Both the position numbers and the translations under genes were made by a program. The notes under the pieces are model-generated. The model saw only the letters and a program-made list of their open reading frames with translations, had not been told where the DNA came from and made no database searches. Below are positions 24,315-32,182 of a stretch of 64,000 nucleotides of DNA, piece by piece (position 1 is the stretch's first letter; the number at the start of each line of letters is the position of its first letter). This stretch comes from a bacterium (GTDB lineage Bacteria > Bacillota > Clostridia > Oscillospirales > Oscillospiraceae), in assembly GCA_004560375.1 (NCBI GenBank), contig SFVC01000016.1, forward strand, positions 1 to 64,000. Reading direction: 5' to 3'.

Positions 24315-25352
24315 ATGTTAAAACCCCAACGCCTGCGCCCCGGCGACAAGGCCGCCATCGTCTCCCTGTCCAGCGGAATGCTGGGGGAGGAGCAGTTTAT
24401 CCACAAATACCACCTGGCCCGTGAGCGGCTGGAGCGGGACTACGGCCTCCAGGTCGTGGCCATGCCCAACGCCCTGAAGGGCAGGGACTACCTCTACCGC
24501 CACCCGGAGGCCCGGGCGCAAGACCTGATGGACGCCTTCCGGGATCCCGAGATCAAAGCGGTGTTCTGCGCCATCGGCGGGGACGACACCATCCGGCTGC
24601 TGCCCTACATCGACTTCGACGTGCTGCGCCGCAACCCCAAGATCTTCACCGGCTACTCCGACACCACCACCAACCACTTCATGATGTACAAGGCCGGGCT
24701 GGTATCCTACTACGGCGGGGCCATTATGACCAACTGGGCGGAGTACGGGGCCATCAACGAGTACACGGCGGACGCCTTCGACAAGACCCTGTTCCACCCC
24801 CAGGCGCGCTGGGCCATCCCGGCCAGCGGCTTTTGCAGCTACGAGACGGACAGGGTTCTGTGGGACGAGGCCAATGTAAACCGAACCATCCCCCGGTTTC
24901 CCAACACGGGCTACGAGATTTTGCAGGGCACGGGCAAGGTGTCCGGCCCCTTGTTGGGCGGCTGCGTGGAGGTGTTCCTCCAGCTGTTCGGCACGTCCCT
25001 GTGGCCCTCCCCGGAGGAGTGGCGGGGCAAGCTCCTGCTTCTGGAGACCAGCGAATCGGACTCCTCCCCCGGCCTGTTGACCTGGGTTCTCCGGAACCTC
25101 CAGGCCCAGGGGGTGCTCCACGCCATTAACGGCATCGTGGTGGGCAAGCCCGCCTTTGCCGACAAGCTGGAACCGTACAAGGAGGTCCTCCGCCAGGTGG
25201 TGGGCTTCGAGGCCGGCCTGCCCGACCTGCCCATTTTGTACAACGTGAACGTGGGCCACGCCTACCCCATCGGGCTGTTCCCCCTGGGGCTGGAGTACGA
25301 GATCGACTGTGAGGCCAAGACCCTGACCCTGCTGGAACCCGCCACCCAATGA
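24315..25352 (+). CDS. S66 family peptidase (LD-carboxypeptidase / MccF-like)
   Basis: 345 aa. N-terminal LRPGDKAAIVSLSSGM, then AIGGDDTIRLLPYID with FTGYSDTTTNHFMMY (nucleophile Ser, about 117) and C-terminal GVLHAINGIVVGKP and NVNVGHAYPIGLFPLG with the Glu/His region. S66 enzymes trim murein LD-peptides or inactivate microcin-like nucleotide peptides; the Leu-Gly...GDD form resembles the MccF group. I chose the ATG at 24315 because GAGGTGAT precedes it; an upstream ATG at 24294 lies inside aroE. Confidence 0.88.
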   Translation: MLKPQRLRPGDKAAIVSLSSGMLGEEQFIHKYHLARERLERDYGLQVVAMPNALKGRDYLYRHPEARAQDLMDAFRDPEIKAVFCAIGGDDTIRLLPYIDFDVLRRNPKIFTGYSDTTTNHFMMYKAGLVSYYGGAIMTNWAEYGAINEYTADAFDKTLFHPQARWAIPASGFCSYETDRVLWDEANVNRTIPRFPNTGYEILQGTGKVSGPLLGGCVEVFLQLFGTSLWPSPEEWRGKLLLLETSESDSSPGLLTWVLRNLQAQGVLHAINGIVVGKPAFADKLEPYKEVLRQVVGFEAGLPDLPILYNVNVGHAYPIGLFPLGLEYEIDCEAKTLTLLEPATQ

Positions 25353-25365
25353 AAAGGAGCTCGAC

Positions 25366-26229
25366 ATGGAACTGACCGCCAACGCAAAGATCAACCTCAC
25401 CCTGGACATCCTCCGCAAGCGGGAGGACGGCTACCACGACCTGCAAATGGTGATGCAGTCCGTCACTCTGGCGGATGAACTCACCGTCACCCCCGCCAGG
25501 GGCCCCCAGGGGGACGCGGTGGCCGACCTGCGTTTCCTGCCCACGGGGAACAAGAACCTGGCCCAGGTGGCCGCCGCCGCCTTCCGGGAGGCCACCGGCC
25601 TGGGGGGCGAGGTGGATGTGGCCATCCGCAAGCGGGTGCCGGTGTGCGCCGGGCTGGCCGGGGGGAGCGCCGACGCCGCCGCCGTCCTCCGGGCCATGAA
25701 CGCCCTCACCGGGGCGGGGCTGTCCCCGGCTGAGCTGGCGGACATCGGGGCCCGGGCGGGCTCCGACGTGCCCTTCTGCGTGCTGGGCGGCACCGCCCTG
25801 GCCGAGGGCCGGGGGGAGCGGCTCACCCCGCTGGCCCCCCTGCCCCCCTGCCACATTGTCCTGTGCAAGCCCCCCTTCTCCATCCCCACCCCCCAGCTGT
25901 TCGCCCGGGTGAACGTGCGGAAGATCGTCCGCCGTCCGGACACCAGCGGGGTGCTGGCCGCTCTGGAGGCCGGGGATCTGGCGGGGGTGGCCCGGCGGAT
26001 GTATAACGTGTTTGAGGACGTGCTGGAGCCCCGCCGCGCCGCCGAGATCGCCGCCATCAAGGCCATGCTCATCGACCGGGGGGCGCTGGGCGCGTCCATG
26101 TCGGGCAGCGGCCCCTCCGTGTTCGGCCTGTTTGAAACCGAGCGCGCCGCCCGGGACGCCTGCGCCCTGCTGAAGGAGAGCTACCGGGACGTGTTTCTCT
26201 GCGGCCCCGCCGGGGCGGAATCCGTCTGA
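25366..26229 (+). CDS. ispE: 4-diphosphocytidyl-2-C-methyl-D-erythritol kinase
   Basis: 287 aa GHMP kinase. ANAKINLTLDILRKREDGYHDL at the N-terminus, ATP-binding PVCAGLAGGSADAAAVLRAMN (about 87-108) and C-terminal GASMSGSGPSVFGLF. It phosphorylates CDP-ME in the non-mevalonate isoprenoid pathway. AAAGGAG precedes the ATG. It precedes spoIIR with a separate promoter between. Confidence 0.96.
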   Translation: MELTANAKINLTLDILRKREDGYHDLQMVMQSVTLADELTVTPARGPQGDAVADLRFLPTGNKNLAQVAAAAFREATGLGGEVDVAIRKRVPVCAGLAGGSADAAAVLRAMNALTGAGLSPAELADIGARAGSDVPFCVLGGTALAEGRGERLTPLAPLPPCHIVLCKPPFSIPTPQLFARVNVRKIVRRPDTSGVLAALEAGDLAGVARRMYNVFEDVLEPRRAAEIAAIKAMLIDRGALGASMSGSGPSVFGLFETERAARDACALLKESYRDVFLCGPAGAESV

Positions 26230-26235
26230 GCCTTG

Positions 26236-26264
26236 GTATAAAATCAAAAAGCGCCGTCCATACT
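26236..26264 (+). promoter_or_regulatory. Putative sigma-F promoter of spoIIR
   Basis: GTATA (26236-26240), 15 nt, GTCCATACT (26256-26264) fits the sigma-F pattern (GYATA, 15-16 nt, GGNNANANT) with one mismatch. Known spoIIR genes are sigma-F controlled. Confidence 0.65.
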
Positions 26265-26349
26265 GTACCCATGACCGCCGCGCGAGGCGGCCCTCCCCGG
26301 CCGCTGTGCGGTCTGGGGGCCAAACGGATACATAAGGACGGTGCTTTTC

Positions 26350-26982
26350 ATGTTTTCTTCCACGTCTCACAAGCTGCGCCTCTGGGAGGCGGCCCTGCTG
26401 CTGGCCTTTGGGCTGACGCTGACGGCGGGGGTGTGGGCCTCCGCCAGCGAGGGGGCCCTGGCGGATCAGGTGCTCCGGCTCCATGTGGTGGCCAACTCCG
26501 ACTCGGAGGAGGATCAGGCCCTCAAGCTCATCGCCCGGGACGCGGTGCTGGAGCTGGCCTCCCGGCTGCTGGACGGCGTGTCCGACCGGGCCCGGGCGGA
26601 GGAGATCCTGTCCGCCCACCTGGACGAGCTGGCCCAGGCCGGGGCGGAGGCCCTGGCCGCCCAGGGCTGCGCGGATCGGGTGACGGCGGAGATCGCGGAT
26701 CAGTGGTTCCCCACCCGGGAGTACGCCACCTTCTCCCTTCCGGCGGGCCAGTACCGCGCCCTGCGGATCACCATCGGGGCGGGGGCGGGCCGGAACTGGT
26801 GGTGCGTGGTGTTCCCGCCCCTGTGCCTGGGCTCGGTGACGGAGGAGAGCGTGGAGACCGCCGCGGAGGGTGTCCTGTCCGAGGATCAGGTGGCCCTGAT
26901 CACCGGCCAGGACGGCGGGTATGTCCTCAAGTTCCGCCTCATTGAGTGGTGGCAGGAGCTCCTGCAAGAGTTTCGGGGGTGA
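26350..26982 (+). CDS. spoIIR: Stage II sporulation protein R
   Basis: 210 aa. An N-terminal signal/anchor (LRLWEAALLLAFGLTLTAGVW) is followed by LRLHVVANSDSEEDQALKL, VTAEIADQWFPTREYATFSLPAGQYRALRITIGAGAGRNWWCVVFPPLC, the family's core, in which NWWCVVFPPLC is diagnostic. It is secreted from the forespore and triggers pro-sigma-E processing by SpoIIGA. I chose the ATG at 26350 for spacing to AAGGACGG; a GTG at 26341 is possible. Confidence 0.95.
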   Translation: MFSSTSHKLRLWEAALLLAFGLTLTAGVWASASEGALADQVLRLHVVANSDSEEDQALKLIARDAVLELASRLLDGVSDRARAEEILSAHLDELAQAGAEALAAQGCADRVTAEIADQWFPTREYATFSLPAGQYRALRITIGAGAGRNWWCVVFPPLCLGSVTEESVETAAEGVLSEDQVALITGQDGGYVLKFRLIEWWQELLQEFRG

Positions 26983-27386
26983 GGCCCCCGGGCCCCCCTG
27001 GCCCCGGCGGTTGCCGGGGTGGTGGGGCTGCGCCCCCCTGGGCCGCTGGGGGGCAGGGGGGTCTCGCCTTCGGCTCGGTCGGCGCTGGACGAGCGCCACC
27101 GGCGCTCAGCGCCCCTGCCGGGGGCGTTCCTTTCTGCTCGTGCAGAAAGGGACGCTTCGCGTCCTTAGTCGGCCTCCCCCTAAGAACCCCCTTTTACGGG
27201 GGCTGTCAGATCGGAAGATGGGTGGTGACCCTTCCGGCGCGGAGCGAGTACGGACGCAGATCCCCCTGTCGCCGCTGCCGCTGAATCTGTGGGTACTGTC
27301 TATAGGTGGGATCCATATTTTGTGCGCCTGGGTGTGCAGGGGTGCTTCACGCGGTGGGAGGACGTGCGGGCCCGTCTTCCTTTTTC
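26983..27386. other. 404-bp gap with hairpins and a repeat core
   Basis: No gene with a ribosome-binding site seen. It holds a 7-bp stem CCCCGGC/GCCGGGG at 27002-27019 (probable spoIIR terminator), a 23-bp copy of the repeat core TCTCGCCTTCGGCTCGGTCG+GCG at 27062-27084, and a stem CCTTTCTGC/GCAGAAAGG at 27129-27150. Confidence 0.7.
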
Positions 27387-27548
27387 TTAGCCCTCTCCAT
27401 TGTCCCCCGTCGGATCCAGGAGGATGACGGGCGTCTCCGGGGCGCTTAGAAACATTTCCTCACAGTCCAGATGGGCTTGTCTTAATATCTTAACGGCCTT
27501 GGCTGTCTCGTGCATCAGATGGAAATACATTTCTTTATAATCCGGCAT
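27387..27548 (-). CDS. Small hypothetical protein, 53 aa
   Basis: Starts MPDYKEMYFHLMHETAKAVK and ends with an acidic tail. A clear GAGGTGAG lies 5 nt before the ATG at 27548, which decides the start. It resembles short helical proteins seen near phage or plasmid regulators in gut clostridia, but I recognise no family. It is divergent from the ribbon-helix-helix gene at 27660 across a low-GC gap, so the two may form one regulatory unit. Confidence 0.55.
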   Translation of the reverse strand: MPDYKEMYFHLMHETAKAVKILRQAHLDCEEMFLSAPETPVILLDPTGDNGEG

Positions 27549-27659
27549 TTTTCTCACCTCATGGCCATTATACATTTTATCATGTAAAATTACAAGATAA
27601 AATTCTCAGATATTACCATCATAGGTTATATATTAAAATATTCTATGAGGTGATATGAA

Positions 27660-27848
27660 ATGCCGTTTGAACCCAGAAAAACGCGCAACAAGGTGGACAC
27701 GGCCTATAAAAGCATCTATTTGAAGCGCACCACGATTGAGGAACTGGATAAACTCGCGGCGAAGCACGGCACCAGCTTTAACAACATCGTGGTAACCATG
27801 GTGGAAGATCGCCTGGAAGAACTCCGCAAAGAAGAAGGCAAAGCCTAA
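27660..27848 (+). CDS. Ribbon-helix-helix DNA-binding protein, 62 aa
   Basis: MPFEPRKTRNKVDTAYKSIY and LKRTTIEELDKLAAKHG fit an RHH fold: a beta strand (KSIYLKRT), then two helices (TTIEELDKLAAKHGT; SFNNIVVTMVEDRLEEL). GAGGTGAT precedes the ATG. RHH proteins act as dimeric repressors, often as antitoxins or plasmid copy regulators. A 13-bp-stem terminator follows. It is low in GC compared with flanking genes, suggesting transfer. Confidence 0.75.
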   Translation: MPFEPRKTRNKVDTAYKSIYLKRTTIEELDKLAAKHGTSFNNIVVTMVEDRLEELRKEEGKA

Positions 27849-27877
27849 AGACCCCGGCGCGTAACGCGCCGGGGTCT
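27849..27877 (+). terminator. Hairpin after the RHH gene
   Basis: Perfect 13-bp stem AGACCCCGGCGCG/CGCGCCGGGGTCT with a TAA loop; starts at the stop codon. No U-run follows. Confidence 0.65.
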
Positions 27878-28327
27878 ACCCGTCCCCCGCCCTGGCAGAA
27901 TAAAGGAGAAATCCAGGCGTTTAAAATAGAACCCCGCGCCATCAGTGCCCGAGAAACGCAGGCCCGGTGTGGGCCGGAAACAGAAGGGTGATCCGTTCGT
28001 CACCCCATCAAGCCGGTCACACCCCCACCGCGCTAAAATCGGCGTGCCCTTCCCACCGCCCCGGAGCATCCACCGCACCACTCAGGCGCCAACCGTGGGA
28101 ACCGCCTGGAATCGTAACCGCACACGAGCGGCAGCACCAATGGGGGAGAAGTCAGTCCAGCCCCCCACGCGCCGGTCACTCCCCCGCCACGTCCTCCAAG
28201 GAAGAAAGGGGGTACATAGGGGCGCAGCCCCTATGCGCGCTCTTTGGTTCCTTTCTCTCGCGCGAGAGAAAGGAACCCCCCGCGGAGCGGCGCCCCCCGC
28301 AGGGGTGGGAAAATCAGGAAAGGGGGG
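27878..28327. other. 450-bp non-coding gap with palindromes
   Basis: Open frames here lack ribosome sites and codon bias. Stem CATAGGGGC/GCCCCTATG at 28215-28235 is followed by the 32-bp perfect palindrome at 28246-28277, then by CCCCCC-rich short inverted repeats. The first 300 bp have no recognisable RNA family. Confidence 0.6.
28246..28277. repeat. 32-bp perfect palindrome
   Basis: GGTTCCTTTCTCTCGC followed immediately by its reverse complement GCGAGAGAAAGGAACC, with no spacer. Similar in design to 9798-9825. Confidence 0.75.
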
Positions 28328-28627
28328 TCACCCCCCCTTTCTCTCCTTCCTTCTCTCAATCATTCGGCGGAAGCCGCCCGCTCCGAAGGAGAAGATCCGG
28401 TTCACCCGGCTGATGGTGGCGGAGCTGGCCCCGGTGCGCTCCAAAATCTCCGTGTACACCAGCCCCTGATCCAGCAGCAGGGCCACGTCATACCGCTGCT
28501 CCATGGCCCGCAGCTCCCCCACCGTGCACAGGTCGTCGAAAAAGGCACGGCACTCCTCCATGGTCTTCAGCTCCAGAATGCTCTCATACAGCGCCATGCT
28601 GGGCTCCTTGTTCCCCGCTTTGGGCAT
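28328..28627 (-). CDS. TrpR-like protein, YerC/YecD family
   Basis: 99 aa. It carries LYESILELKTMEECRAFFDDL, CTVGELRAMEQRYDVALLL and the helix-turn-helix YTEILERTGASSATISRVNR, then a GGFRRMIER tail, the order seen in YerC TrpR-superfamily proteins. Ligand and targets are unknown; the family is not a proven tryptophan repressor. I chose the ATG at 28627 because GGAGG lies 10 nt upstream; another ATG (28636) is too close to it. A coincidental neighbour of an aromatic gene region 4 kb away. Confidence 0.88.
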   Translation of the reverse strand: MPKAGNKEPSMALYESILELKTMEECRAFFDDLCTVGELRAMEQRYDVALLLDQGLVYTEILERTGASSATISRVNRIFSFGAGGFRRMIERRKERKGG

Positions 28628-28747
28628 CTCGCTCATTCCTCCCGGCAGTAGTTTCTTGGCTTCCATTTTAACAGATAAAAGTGGCAAAGGCAACAACTTT
28701 TTTCCCCTTTCCCCCCTTCCCATTTCCCCGCCGCTGTGTTAAGATGA

Positions 28748-28756
28748 TGGTATAAT
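28748..28756 (+). promoter_or_regulatory. Extended -10 promoter of the phosphoesterase gene
   Basis: TGG followed by TATAAT; no good -35. The gene starts 30 nt downstream. Confidence 0.5.
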
Positions 28757-28785
28757 TATTCTATGTATGCAAAGGGAGTGGGCTT

Positions 28786-29952
28786 ATGGGCCGTCTCGCA
28801 ACCGTGATCCGCCCGGACATCGCCCCGGGCCGCCGGGTAATCGCCATCAGCGACATCCACGGAAACCTGTCCTGCCTTCAGGGGCTGTTGAAAAAAGTCC
28901 GCTTTTCCCGGGACGACGTGCTTATTCTGGTGGGCGACCTGCTGGAAAAGGGCCGGGACAGCCTGGCCGTCCTGCGCTTCGTCCTGGATCTGCAAAAGAC
29001 CCACACCGTCTATCCCCTGTGCGGCAACTGCGACTATATCGACCGGATGTTCCTGGAGGGGCGCGCCATCGAGAACGCCGCCTTCTCCCAGCGGCAGAAC
29101 AGCCTGCTGGGCGCCGCGGATATCGGCGCGGACGCGGAGCTGTGGCCGGTGCTGAGCTACTGGCGGGAGCGCTCCGTGCTGATCCAGATGGGGCTGGAGC
29201 TGGGCCATCCCATGCCCCGCCGGGCCGACGACCTGCCCTCCCTCCGGGCCGCCCTGCTGGACTACTTCCCCAGGGAAACCAAATTCCTGATGACCCTGCC
29301 CCACATTCTGGAGGCCGGGAACTTTATCTTTGTCCACGGCGGCATTCCCCGGGAGGATCGGCTGGACGAGCTGGACGCCTACTCCTGCATGAAGAACGAC
29401 GACTTCCTCAGCCAGGGCCGCTCCTTCCGGAAGTGGGTGGCGGTGGGCCACTGGCCGGTGACGCTGTACGACCCCAGCATCCAGTGCTCCAACCCCCTGG
29501 TGGAGCGGGAGCGCCATATTATCTCCCTGGACGGGGGCTGCGTGCTCAAGGTGGACGGGCAGCTCAACGCCCTGATCATCCCCGACATCACGGGCGATGA
29601 GTTCCAGTTCGCCTCCTACGACGATCTGCCCCGGGCGGTGGCGCTGGACGGGCAGGAGGCGTCCTACAACCCCATCAACATCCGCTGGTCGGACAGCGAG
29701 GTGGAGCCGCTGGCGGAAAACGGGGACTGCCTGTTCGTCCGCCACCCCTCCTCCGGCCGGACGCTGTGGGTGCCCCGGGACTTCGTGCAGCGCTGGCGGG
29801 ACGGCAAGCTCCACACCGAGGACGCCACCGACTACTGTCCCCCCATCTCCCCCGGGGACGAGCTGGCCCTGGTGCGGGAGACCCAGCGGGGTCTGCTGGT
29901 GAAAAAGGACGGCGTGACGGGCTGGTACCACGGGAGAATTGAGCGAAAATAG
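28786..29952 (+). CDS. Metallophosphoesterase (PPP-type) with C-terminal extension
   Basis: 388 aa. Metal-binding motifs in order: AISDIHGN (about 19-26), VGDLLEKG (about 49), GNCDY (about 82, for GNHE), and FVHGGIP (about 185) with VGHWPV (about 223). This is the calcineurin-like/PPP arrangement. The last 130 residues form a beta-rich domain of unknown role. Substrate unknown; it could be a protein phosphatase or a diadenosine-polyphosphate/sugar-bisphosphate hydrolase. A terminator follows. Confidence 0.85.
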   Translation: MGRLATVIRPDIAPGRRVIAISDIHGNLSCLQGLLKKVRFSRDDVLILVGDLLEKGRDSLAVLRFVLDLQKTHTVYPLCGNCDYIDRMFLEGRAIENAAFSQRQNSLLGAADIGADAELWPVLSYWRERSVLIQMGLELGHPMPRRADDLPSLRAALLDYFPRETKFLMTLPHILEAGNFIFVHGGIPREDRLDELDAYSCMKNDDFLSQGRSFRKWVAVGHWPVTLYDPSIQCSNPLVERERHIISLDGGCVLKVDGQLNALIIPDITGDEFQFASYDDLPRAVALDGQEASYNPINIRWSDSEVEPLAENGDCLFVRHPSSGRTLWVPRDFVQRWRDGKLHTEDATDYCPPISPGDELALVRETQRGLLVKKDGVTGWYHGRIERK

Positions 29953-29954
29953 GG

Positions 29955-29985
29955 TAAGCCCGCACGGGAAATCCGCGCGGGCTTA
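29955..29985 (+). terminator. Terminator after the phosphoesterase gene
   Basis: TAAGCCCGC/GCGGGCTTA 9-bp stem, then TTTATCG. It also serves the convergent gene at 29996-30280. Confidence 0.75.
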
Positions 29986-29995
29986 TTTATCGTCT

Positions 29996-30280
29996 TTAGC
30001 GTCCCTTTGCCCCGTCCTGATGGCCGTACCAATACATCAGCTTGCCGCAGGCCCGGGAAAAGTCCTCAAACCCACCCATTAGCAGTCTGATATCCGGGTC
30101 GCTGTCCGGATCCAGCCCCGCCCGCTGGCACAGGCGATCCCTCGCCTGGTAGATCTGATCCAGCGGCGAACCCAGGATCCCCTCCGCCGTGGTTTCGTCC
30201 TGCGCCCATTCACACACGTCCGGCTCGTTCAGGCCATTGATGGAGTTGTAGATAAACTCCCAGCGTATTCCATTTCCCAA
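29996..30280 (-). CDS. Hypothetical protein, 94 aa, TTG start
   Basis: Sequence includes GIRWEFIYNSINGLNEPDVC and LMGGFEDFSRACGKLMYWYG. No family recognised. I place the start at the TTG at 30280 because AAGGAGG lies 8 nt upstream of it; the earlier GTG at 30307 would put that Shine-Dalgarno inside the gene. It is divergent from the XRE gene at 30377 with repeated operator-like sites between, suggesting co-regulation. Confidence 0.6.
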   Translation of the reverse strand: MGNGIRWEFIYNSINGLNEPDVCEWAQDETTAEGILGSPLDQIYQARDRLCQRAGLDPDSDPDIRLLMGGFEDFSRACGKLMYWYGHQDGAKGR

Positions 30281-30305
30281 TTCAGCAACCTCCTTTTTGT
30301 GTGCC

Positions 30306-30353
30306 ACAATATTGTAGCATATCTCCGTCCGATGTGCAACAAAATAGTAGCAT
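30306..30353. promoter_or_regulatory. Direct repeats, putative XRE operator
   Basis: ACAATATTGTAGCAT (30306-30320) and ACAAAATAGTAGCAT (30339-30353) agree at 12 of 15 bases and are 33 bp apart, about three helical turns. The first contains the palindrome ACAATATTGT. An inverted pair TAGCATCAC...GTGATGCgCTA overlaps the second copy and the XRE Shine-Dalgarno. Confidence 0.55.
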
Positions 30354-30376
30354 CACGGTGTGAGAGGTGATGCGCT

Positions 30377-30595
30377 ATGCTGTTTCAGCGGATTGAGGAC
30401 TTGCGGATTGATTCCGACAAAACACAGCAGGAAATCGCGGATATGCTGGGCTGTAAGCGGGAAGTGTACCGCCGCTATGAAAAGGGCGCCTATGATATCC
30501 CGCTCTGGGCGTTGATCAAGCTGTCCGAATATTATAAAACCAGCACAGACTATATCCTGGGCCTTACCAACACCAAAACCCCCTATCCCCAGTAA
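30377..30595 (+). CDS. XRE-family HTH regulator, 72 aa
   Basis: Single HTH: FQRIEDLRIDSDKTQQEIAD and CKREVYRRYEKGAYDIPLWAL, then YKTSTDYILGLTN. GAGGTGAT precedes the ATG. Typical of small regulators next to accessory genes. It probably regulates itself and the divergent 94-aa gene through the repeats at 30306-30353. Lower in GC than neighbours. Confidence 0.85.
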   Translation: MLFQRIEDLRIDSDKTQQEIADMLGCKREVYRRYEKGAYDIPLWALIKLSEYYKTSTDYILGLTNTKTPYPQ

Positions 30596-30647
30596 TCCTC
30601 AGAGCCGGGGACGGGCCTTTCACATAGAGCGAAGGGAGTGTGTCGGC

Positions 30648-30890
30648 GTGCAGTTTGACAAGAACGCGGTTGGACAGACGATTCGCAGTTTGAGAAAAGA
30701 GAAAAAGCTGTCACAGGACGTGCTCAGCGGCCTTGCCGGAATTGCGCGTTCGCATTTGTCCATGATCGAAAACGGCAGCAAGCAGGCAAATTTTGAAACC
30801 ATCTGGCGGATTGCCCTGGCCCTGAATATGCGCCCCAGCGAGCTGGTCAAACGAATGGAACAAGAACTGAAATCAGGTGGTGCGGGGTGA
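30648..30890 (+). CDS. XRE-family HTH regulator, 80 aa
   Basis: GQTIRSLRKEKKLSQDVLSG and AGIARSHLSMIENGSKQANF form a canonical HTH_3 domain. GTG start at 30648 after GAAGGGAGTG. It lies 52 nt after another small XRE gene and is not similar enough to be a simple duplication. Target unknown. Confidence 0.85.
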   Translation: MQFDKNAVGQTIRSLRKEKKLSQDVLSGLAGIARSHLSMIENGSKQANFETIWRIALALNMRPSELVKRMEQELKSGGAG

Positions 30891-30957
30891 TGCCCTACCC
30901 AGACGAAAGCCCCCGGTGACAAACCGGAAACAAATATTTACAATGCGGCGCTCTCCC

Positions 30958-30986
30958 TTGACTTTCGACAAAATTCGACCTATACT
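30958..30986 (+). promoter_or_regulatory. Sigma-A promoter of the deacetylase gene
   Basis: TTGACT (30958-30963), 17 nt, TATACT (30981-30986); start codon 36 nt later. Confidence 0.75.
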
Positions 30987-31021
30987 GGTTCTTACCATCA
31001 CTGAGCGGGAGAGAATCGGCC

Positions 31022-32050
31022 ATGGCAAAGCGCCCGAAGCACAAGAAAAACAACGCCCCCAACCCTCCCAAGGGCCGGGGGCCCTTCAAACCCCTCTTCC
31101 TCACCGCCCTGGCGCTGGCGGTGGCGCTGGCCGGAGCCTGCGGCTGGCTGGCCCTCCAGCGGCAGGCAGAGCTGGGCCGGGAGGGGGAGTTGGGCCGTCA
31201 GCTGGCCGCCCTGGAGCAGGAGCTGGCGGACAAGCAGAACGCCCTGGAGCTCCAGCGGCAGGAGCTGGAGCGCCGGCAGGCGGAGCTGGACGACGCGGAG
31301 GAGACCATCGGCCTGCTGTCCCAGTACACCCTCGTCAGCCCGGAGGGGGAGGCGCCGGAATACACCGCCCTGTACCCCGACTTCTACGCCCCGGCCTGGG
31401 AGGGGGGGCGGATCGACGGGGGCCGTGTGTGCTGCCTCACCTTTGACGACGGGCCCTCCCCCAATACCGACCGGATTTTAGAGGTGCTGGATCGGTACGG
31501 GGTGAAGGCCACCTTCTTCGTGGTGGGGGCGGGCAAGACCGCCGCCGACCACGAGCGGATGCGGCAGATCGCGGCGGCGGGCCACACCCTGGCCCTGCAC
31601 AGTTGGAGCCACGACTACAAAAAGGTGTACGCCTCGGTGGAGAGCTTTCTGGAGGACGCCTACCGGCTCTATCAGTACATCTATGAGGTCACCGGACAAT
31701 ACCCCCGCATCTTCCGCTTCCCCGGCGGGAGCATCAACGGCTACAACCGGGGGGTGTACCAGGAGATCATCGCGGAGATGACCCGCCGGGGCTTCGTCTA
31801 CTTCGACTGGAACGCCTCCGCTCAGGACGCCACTCTCTACCCCCGGCCCGCCTCCGCCATCGCCGCCGACTGCCTGCGGGGGATTGGGCGGGATCTGGTG
31901 GTGGTGCTGGCCCACGACAGCGCCGCCCGGGGCACCACCGTGGACGCTCTGCCCGCCGTCATCGAGGGCTATCAAAACGCGGGCTATACCTTCGCCGCCC
32001 TCCACCCCGGGGTGACGCCGGTGCCCATGGGGTATCCCAAAATACATTGA
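31022..32050 (+). CDS. Membrane-anchored polysaccharide deacetylase with coiled coil
   Basis: 342 aa. Basic N-terminus, one helix (about 23-43), a Gln/Glu-rich coiled coil (about 48-100), then a NodB domain with CLTFDDGPS (about 138-146), LHSWSHDY (metal His pair, about 194) and RFPGGS (about 233), plus VVLAHDSAARG near the end. It probably removes acetyl groups from peptidoglycan outside the membrane. Monocistronic with its own promoter and terminator. Confidence 0.92.
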   Translation: MAKRPKHKKNNAPNPPKGRGPFKPLFLTALALAVALAGACGWLALQRQAELGREGELGRQLAALEQELADKQNALELQRQELERRQAELDDAEETIGLLSQYTLVSPEGEAPEYTALYPDFYAPAWEGGRIDGGRVCCLTFDDGPSPNTDRILEVLDRYGVKATFFVVGAGKTAADHERMRQIAAAGHTLALHSWSHDYKKVYASVESFLEDAYRLYQYIYEVTGQYPRIFRFPGGSINGYNRGVYQEIIAEMTRRGFVYFDWNASAQDATLYPRPASAIAADCLRGIGRDLVVVLAHDSAARGTTVDALPAVIEGYQNAGYTFAALHPGVTPVPMGYPKIH

Positions 32051-32054
32051 GCCG

Positions 32055-32082
32055 CGCCCGCCTGCCGCAAGGCAGGCGGGCG
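32055..32082 (+). terminator. Terminator after the deacetylase gene
   Basis: 12-bp stem CGCCCGCCTGCC/GGCAGGCGGGCG, GCAA loop, then TTCCTT. Confidence 0.75.
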
Positions 32083-32105
32083 TTCCTTAACTTTCTGTGA
32101 ACCCC

Positions 32106-32134
32106 TTGTGCGGGGCGCGGGTTCATGCTATACT
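32106..32134 (+). promoter_or_regulatory. Sigma-A promoter of the FAD oxidoreductase gene
   Basis: TTGTGC (32106-32111), 17 nt, TATACT (32129-32134). Confidence 0.65.
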
Positions 32135-32182
32135 GTACACTGTATGATTTTGCGCCTAAACTGCCTGGAGAGGAGCCCTTCT

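Noticed and set aside
27945..28469. Long plus-strand frames (up to 174 codons) in the gap before the TrpR-like gene.
   Set aside because: No ribosome site, Pro/Arg/Ser-rich shadow composition and overlap with palindromes and the minus-strand TrpR-like gene.
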